In this document: positions 61,356 to 64,000 of the stretch, one piece after another | Layout of the letters: each line of letters starts with the position of its first letter | Numbering within the stretch: position 1 is the stretch's first letter | Assembly (NCBI GenBank): GCA_963801505.1 | Contig: CAWDEY010000010.1 | Location: forward strand, 109,739 to 173,738 | Direction of reading: 5' to 3' | Length of the DNA: 64,000 bases | DNA from: JAOUFP01 sp963801505 | GTDB lineage: Bacteria; Nitrospirota; Thermodesulfovibrionia; Thermodesulfovibrionales; UBA6898 | Notes under the pieces: generated by a model | What the model saw: the letters and a program-made list of their open reading frames with translations, nothing else | Database searches by the model: none | What the model was told of the DNA's origin: nothing | Made by a program: the position numbers and the translations under genes

Positions 61356-61646
61356 TTAAATTCTGGGAGGCTGCTCTATTTGGCTGGGAAACGTGGTCAA
61401 AACAAAAGTATGATTACCGGTCTCAATAAATTCAGTAAACCCGACAGGCAAAAGCCTGCATAGGCCTTCCGGCAGAGAAGGCGCATCAGCATTGGCCGGC
61501 ATAAATGAGCCCTGGGAATTACAGACATCCAGCGCTACGAGGCATTCCCCCTGTCCCGATGTAGAGAGAGGGACATGCACTGTAACCGGCAACAAAACCG
61601 AAAAAACAATAGTGAAGAGTACTAATAAGGCATTCAATCTCACCAA
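61356..61646 (-). CDS. Small secreted protein upstream of the NosL-barrel gene
   Basis: Up to 96 residues (TTG 61646, with GTG one codon later). An N-terminal hydrophobic segment, probably a signal peptide, is followed by three cysteines (GECLVALDVCNS, LCRLL). No domain recognised. It lies 74 bp upstream of the NosL fusion on the same strand and may be co-expressed. A TATAAT-like sequence overlaps the start region. Confidence 0.5.
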   Translation of the reverse strand: MVRLNALLVLFTIVFSVLLPVTVHVPLSTSGQGECLVALDVCNSQGSFMPANADAPSLPEGLCRLLPVGFTEFIETGNHTFVLTTFPSQIEQPPRI

Positions 61647-61938
61647 TGTATTATAAGTGAATTCCCAAACCTGTCAACATCAAATTTTAATTATCAGAAT
61701 CGCACGACCATTTACGAGTGTTATAGCAGGTGACACAAAGAAGTAACTGCTCAGGTGTTTAGTCTGAAGACTGAAGTGTCCTGAACATTATCTGTGTTGA
61801 CAGCCGTTGTAAAGGCAATTAGTGACTCACTTCTAAGGAGTACCGACAATACCGCAAAATCAATCTCCCCGATCTGCTTTAACTTTCTCACAGAAGTCCT
61901 CAAATATTTTAGTTTTTTGCTGTTGCGCAGAACCCCTT

Positions 61939-61951
61939 GCTATACGTAACA
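61939..61951 (+). repeat. Left terminal inverted repeat
   Basis: GCTATACGTAACA, 73 bp before the first recombinase start. Confidence 0.65.
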
Positions 61952-62023
61952 AAATTAATTGATTCTTAGGACCACCCAGGGTCATTATCAATCCTGCTTT
62001 TTCAAAGAGAAAGAGGAGGAACA

Positions 62024-63037
62024 ATGATCCAGGCAAGGCCGATCAGCAGCAGACCACACAGCAGTGAAATCGAAGCAGTAAATTATCATGGCATAGCAGA
62101 GGTTTATATTGATCGCATTCTCCGGAAGATCACGAAGATGGAGCTTCCCACTGTGGAGCACATCGAGAGCTATATGCGCCATAAGTGGAGAATGAACCAT
62201 AAACGAAGCACCATTGAAAAAAGCTTTCACGCCATAAGTTCCTTTCTCACTTTTTATGCTGGCTTAGGCAAGAGGCAACTTATAGATATTGTCAGTGACG
62301 ATTTGGAGGCATTTATAGAACATGAGCAGGATCGGGGGCTGAAAGTCACTACGGCCAGAACACGACTTAAGCAACTGAGGGCTTTCATGAGGTTTCTGAT
62401 CGATCAGGATATCATTAGTGAACATGTACTTAAACGCAAGATCAAACTGAAAGTACCGGATTACCTTCCAAGAGCTATTGCCCCTGGCGATGTTAGAAAG
62501 CTTCTCGGTGTCATTACAGAGATTCGTGACCGTGCACTCATCCTGATACTCTTAAGAACAGGCATGAGGATCGGTGAACTTCTCGGAACGAAGATGATTG
62601 ATCTTGATGTCCGTGAGAAGAAGATACACATCTATGAGGGGGAAAAGAACTGCCTTGGACGCGTGGTATATCTAAGCGATGATGCACTGATGGCCTTAAA
62701 GCTTTGGCTCTCCAAGAGAAAGCCAGGGAAAGAGTATCTCTTCTATGGGGTGAGAAGTAAACAGTTATGTTACACAACGGCCCGGAATATCTTCACACAG
62801 GCTTTGAGGGAAACAGGGCTGCTGGGCAAAGGATATACGCTCCACAGCCTCCGGCATACCTTTGCAAGTGAACTGCTCAATGCCGGCATGCGCTTGGAAT
62901 GTCTCCAGTTGCTGCTGGGGCATCGCGACATAGAGATGACCCGTCGATATGCTCGCCTGACTGACAAAAGTCGGGAAGAGGAATATTTTCGTGCCATGGT
63001 GATTATCGAGCAGGGAGGCATTCATGGAACCTACTGA
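62024..63037 (+). CDS. Tyrosine recombinase/integrase A
   Basis: 337 residues with a strong AGGAGGAACA before ATG 62024. An N-terminal SAM-like core-binding domain (about 40-145) is followed by the catalytic domain: Arg in LRTGMRIGELL, HSLRHTFASELLN, LGHRDIEMT and the nucleophile Tyr in RRYARL. All expected catalytic residues are present. It overlaps the next recombinase by 14 bp, so the two are coupled. Confidence 0.92.
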   Translation: MIQARPISSRPHSSEIEAVNYHGIAEVYIDRILRKITKMELPTVEHIESYMRHKWRMNHKRSTIEKSFHAISSFLTFYAGLGKRQLIDIVSDDLEAFIEHEQDRGLKVTTARTRLKQLRAFMRFLIDQDIISEHVLKRKIKLKVPDYLPRAIAPGDVRKLLGVITEIRDRALILILLRTGMRIGELLGTKMIDLDVREKKIHIYEGEKNCLGRVVYLSDDALMALKLWLSKRKPGKEYLFYGVRSKQLCYTTARNIFTQALRETGLLGKGYTLHSLRHTFASELLNAGMRLECLQLLLGHRDIEMTRRYARLTDKSREEEYFRAMVIIEQGGIHGTY

Positions 63038-63965
63038 TGCAATTGCCAGATACAGGAGATTCCTGAAGCGAAGGAACTATTCGGTACACACGGTGAAAAA
63101 CTACATGAATATTTTGAGCCACCTCAGTGTTTGGCTGAAGGTTCCCATAGAGCAGGTAACCTCCAAAGAAACCGACGCATATATGGATTATCTATTGCGA
63201 AGGAGAAAGAAACCAAAGACTATCAACTGTCATTTCGGCTGCATCCATGCCTTCTACGAGTATCTGATCGAAGACGAGGGAATGCCTATTACTAACCCGC
63301 TCAGAAAGAAGTATAGGCTGCGACTGTCCAGGCCACTGCCCAAACATCTCAGAGACGAACAGGTTGTGGCACTCTTCAACGAAATCAGTGATGCCAGAGA
63401 TCGGGCCGTGTTTATGGTGATGCTCAGGTGCGGTCTGCGTGTTGAAGAGGTTGCACGACTGACAGTGGATGCGATAGAGTATCGCAGCAGACGGCTTTAC
63501 GTATACAATGGGAAAGGCAGCAAAGACAGGGTTGTCTATCTCAGCGACGATGCGCTGAGCGCCTTAGAGGCGTATATGCAGAAACGGAAATGGTCTAAGG
63601 AGAAAAAAGTGTTCTTAGTGCAGAAGGGGCCGCTGAAAGGGAAGCCGATATCGGTTCGTGGCATTCAAAAAAGGATTGAACACTATGCAAAGAAGACCGA
63701 GATACAGGTGTCATGTCATCACTTGAGACACACTATGGCAACCCAGCTCTTGAACGCGGATGCTGATCTTGTCACCATCCAGGATCTGTTGGGCCACAGC
63801 CTTATTACTACAACCCAGTGTTATTGCAGAGTCTCCAATCTCAAAGTACAGAGAGATTATTACAAGGCCATAAAGGTTGTAATGCAGAGGACCCAGCCAA
63901 GAAGAGAAGACGACTTTGAGTTGAAGGATAAAAGTGCTCGCGGAGAGCAGAGCGTAACTAACTGA
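63024..63965 (+). CDS. Tyrosine recombinase/integrase B
   Basis: 313 residues. Core-binding domain (about 5-95), catalytic Arg in LRCGLRVEEVARL, HHLRHTMATQLLN, LGHSLITTT and Tyr in QCYCRVS. The RDRAVFMVML, YNGKGSKDRVVYLS and QDLLGH segments are XerC/D-like. It differs enough from recombinase A to have a distinct role in the pair. It ends 22 bp before the right inverted repeat. Confidence 0.92.
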   Translation: MEPTDAIARYRRFLKRRNYSVHTVKNYMNILSHLSVWLKVPIEQVTSKETDAYMDYLLRRRKKPKTINCHFGCIHAFYEYLIEDEGMPITNPLRKKYRLRLSRPLPKHLRDEQVVALFNEISDARDRAVFMVMLRCGLRVEEVARLTVDAIEYRSRRLYVYNGKGSKDRVVYLSDDALSALEAYMQKRKWSKEKKVFLVQKGPLKGKPISVRGIQKRIEHYAKKTEIQVSCHHLRHTMATQLLNADADLVTIQDLLGHSLITTTQCYCRVSNLKVQRDYYKAIKVVMQRTQPRREDDFELKDKSARGEQSVTN

Positions 63966-63987
63966 AAACACAATAAAAAGCAGGTTA

Positions 63988-64000
63988 TGTTACGTATAGC
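63988..64000 (-). repeat. Right terminal inverted repeat
   Basis: TGTTACGTATAGC, the exact reverse complement of 61939-61951, at the last base of the window. Confidence 0.65.

Larger units (their letters stand above)
61939..64000 (+). mobile_element. Two-recombinase element bounded by 13-bp inverted repeats
   Basis: GCTATACGTAACA at 61939-61951 recurs as its exact reverse complement at 63988-64000. The 2,062 bp between hold only two overlapping tyrosine recombinase genes. The right repeat touches the window edge, so it may be longer or internal. The 61647-61938 gap to the left holds nothing I can identify. Confidence 0.65.

Overview
The window looks like chromosomal DNA from a Gram-negative, c-di-GMP-rich anaerobe, most likely a Nitrospirota/Thermodesulfovibrionia-type or deltaproteobacteria-like lineage. 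That is inferred from gene content: a meso-DAP type dcw cluster, an NosL-type outer-membrane protein, a LarC nickel-pincer gene, a probable selenoprotein, many PilZ and GGDEF proteins, and small zinc-ribbon proteins. No rRNA, tRNA or CRISPR array was found.

Layout. 1-5.6 kb: 3' part of an HtrA protease, then a probable sigma-54 promoter with tandem upstream palindromes serving a small membrane protein and PilZ genes, then a PAS-GGDEF-EAL protein. 5.7-8.6 kb (minus): larC, a stand-alone IMP cyclohydrolase, a gene with an in-frame UGA that reads as a 60-residue dual-CxxC selenoprotein, and a cupin. 8.8-17 kb: PilZ genes, a TrxC-like thioredoxin, a lytic transglycosylase, DUF2950/DUF3300, a zinc-ribbon membrane protein, an RNB ribonuclease and a thymidylate-synthase-like protein. 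Several of these carry single-base frameshifts at homopolymers. 17-25 kb: a RodZ-like HTH protein, cold-shock protein, GreB, HMA and RDD proteins, a radical-SAM/HhH protein, a lipoprotein, a SUI1/YciH factor and RecQ. 25-28.6 kb: a two-gene signalling operon, a PilZ-fused hybrid histidine kinase and a REC-DnaJ-TPR protein, behind a possible transcription attenuator. 29-37.5 kb: an NCS2 permease, rimI-tsaB, an MFS exporter, a DUF2844-DUF3443 pair, Smr and collagen-like proteins.

37.6-56.6 kb (minus) is a complete, tightly overlapped division and cell-wall cluster: mraZ-rsmH-ftsL-ftsI-murE-murF-mraY-dacA-murD-ftsW-murG-murC-murB-ddl-ftsQ-ftsA-ftsZ. It has three 10-bp-spaced MraZ boxes before mraZ and a strong hairpin after ftsZ. 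A D,D-carboxypeptidase gene sits inside the cluster and has a close paralog at 58.6 kb. Short palindromic repeats have been inserted in frame into ddl, murD (twice) and the dacA signal region.

57-64 kb: a PAS-GGDEF protein, a small charged protein, the second dacA, an NosL domain fused to an outer-membrane barrel, and at the window edge a 2.06-kb element bounded by 13-bp inverted repeats and holding two overlapping tyrosine recombinases.

Main points for follow-up: the hidden selenoprotein, the two-recombinase element, the sigma-54/tandem-palindrome control region, a two-copy dispersed repeat with a paired-base substitution in its stem, and the PilZ-kinase/REC-DnaJ operon.
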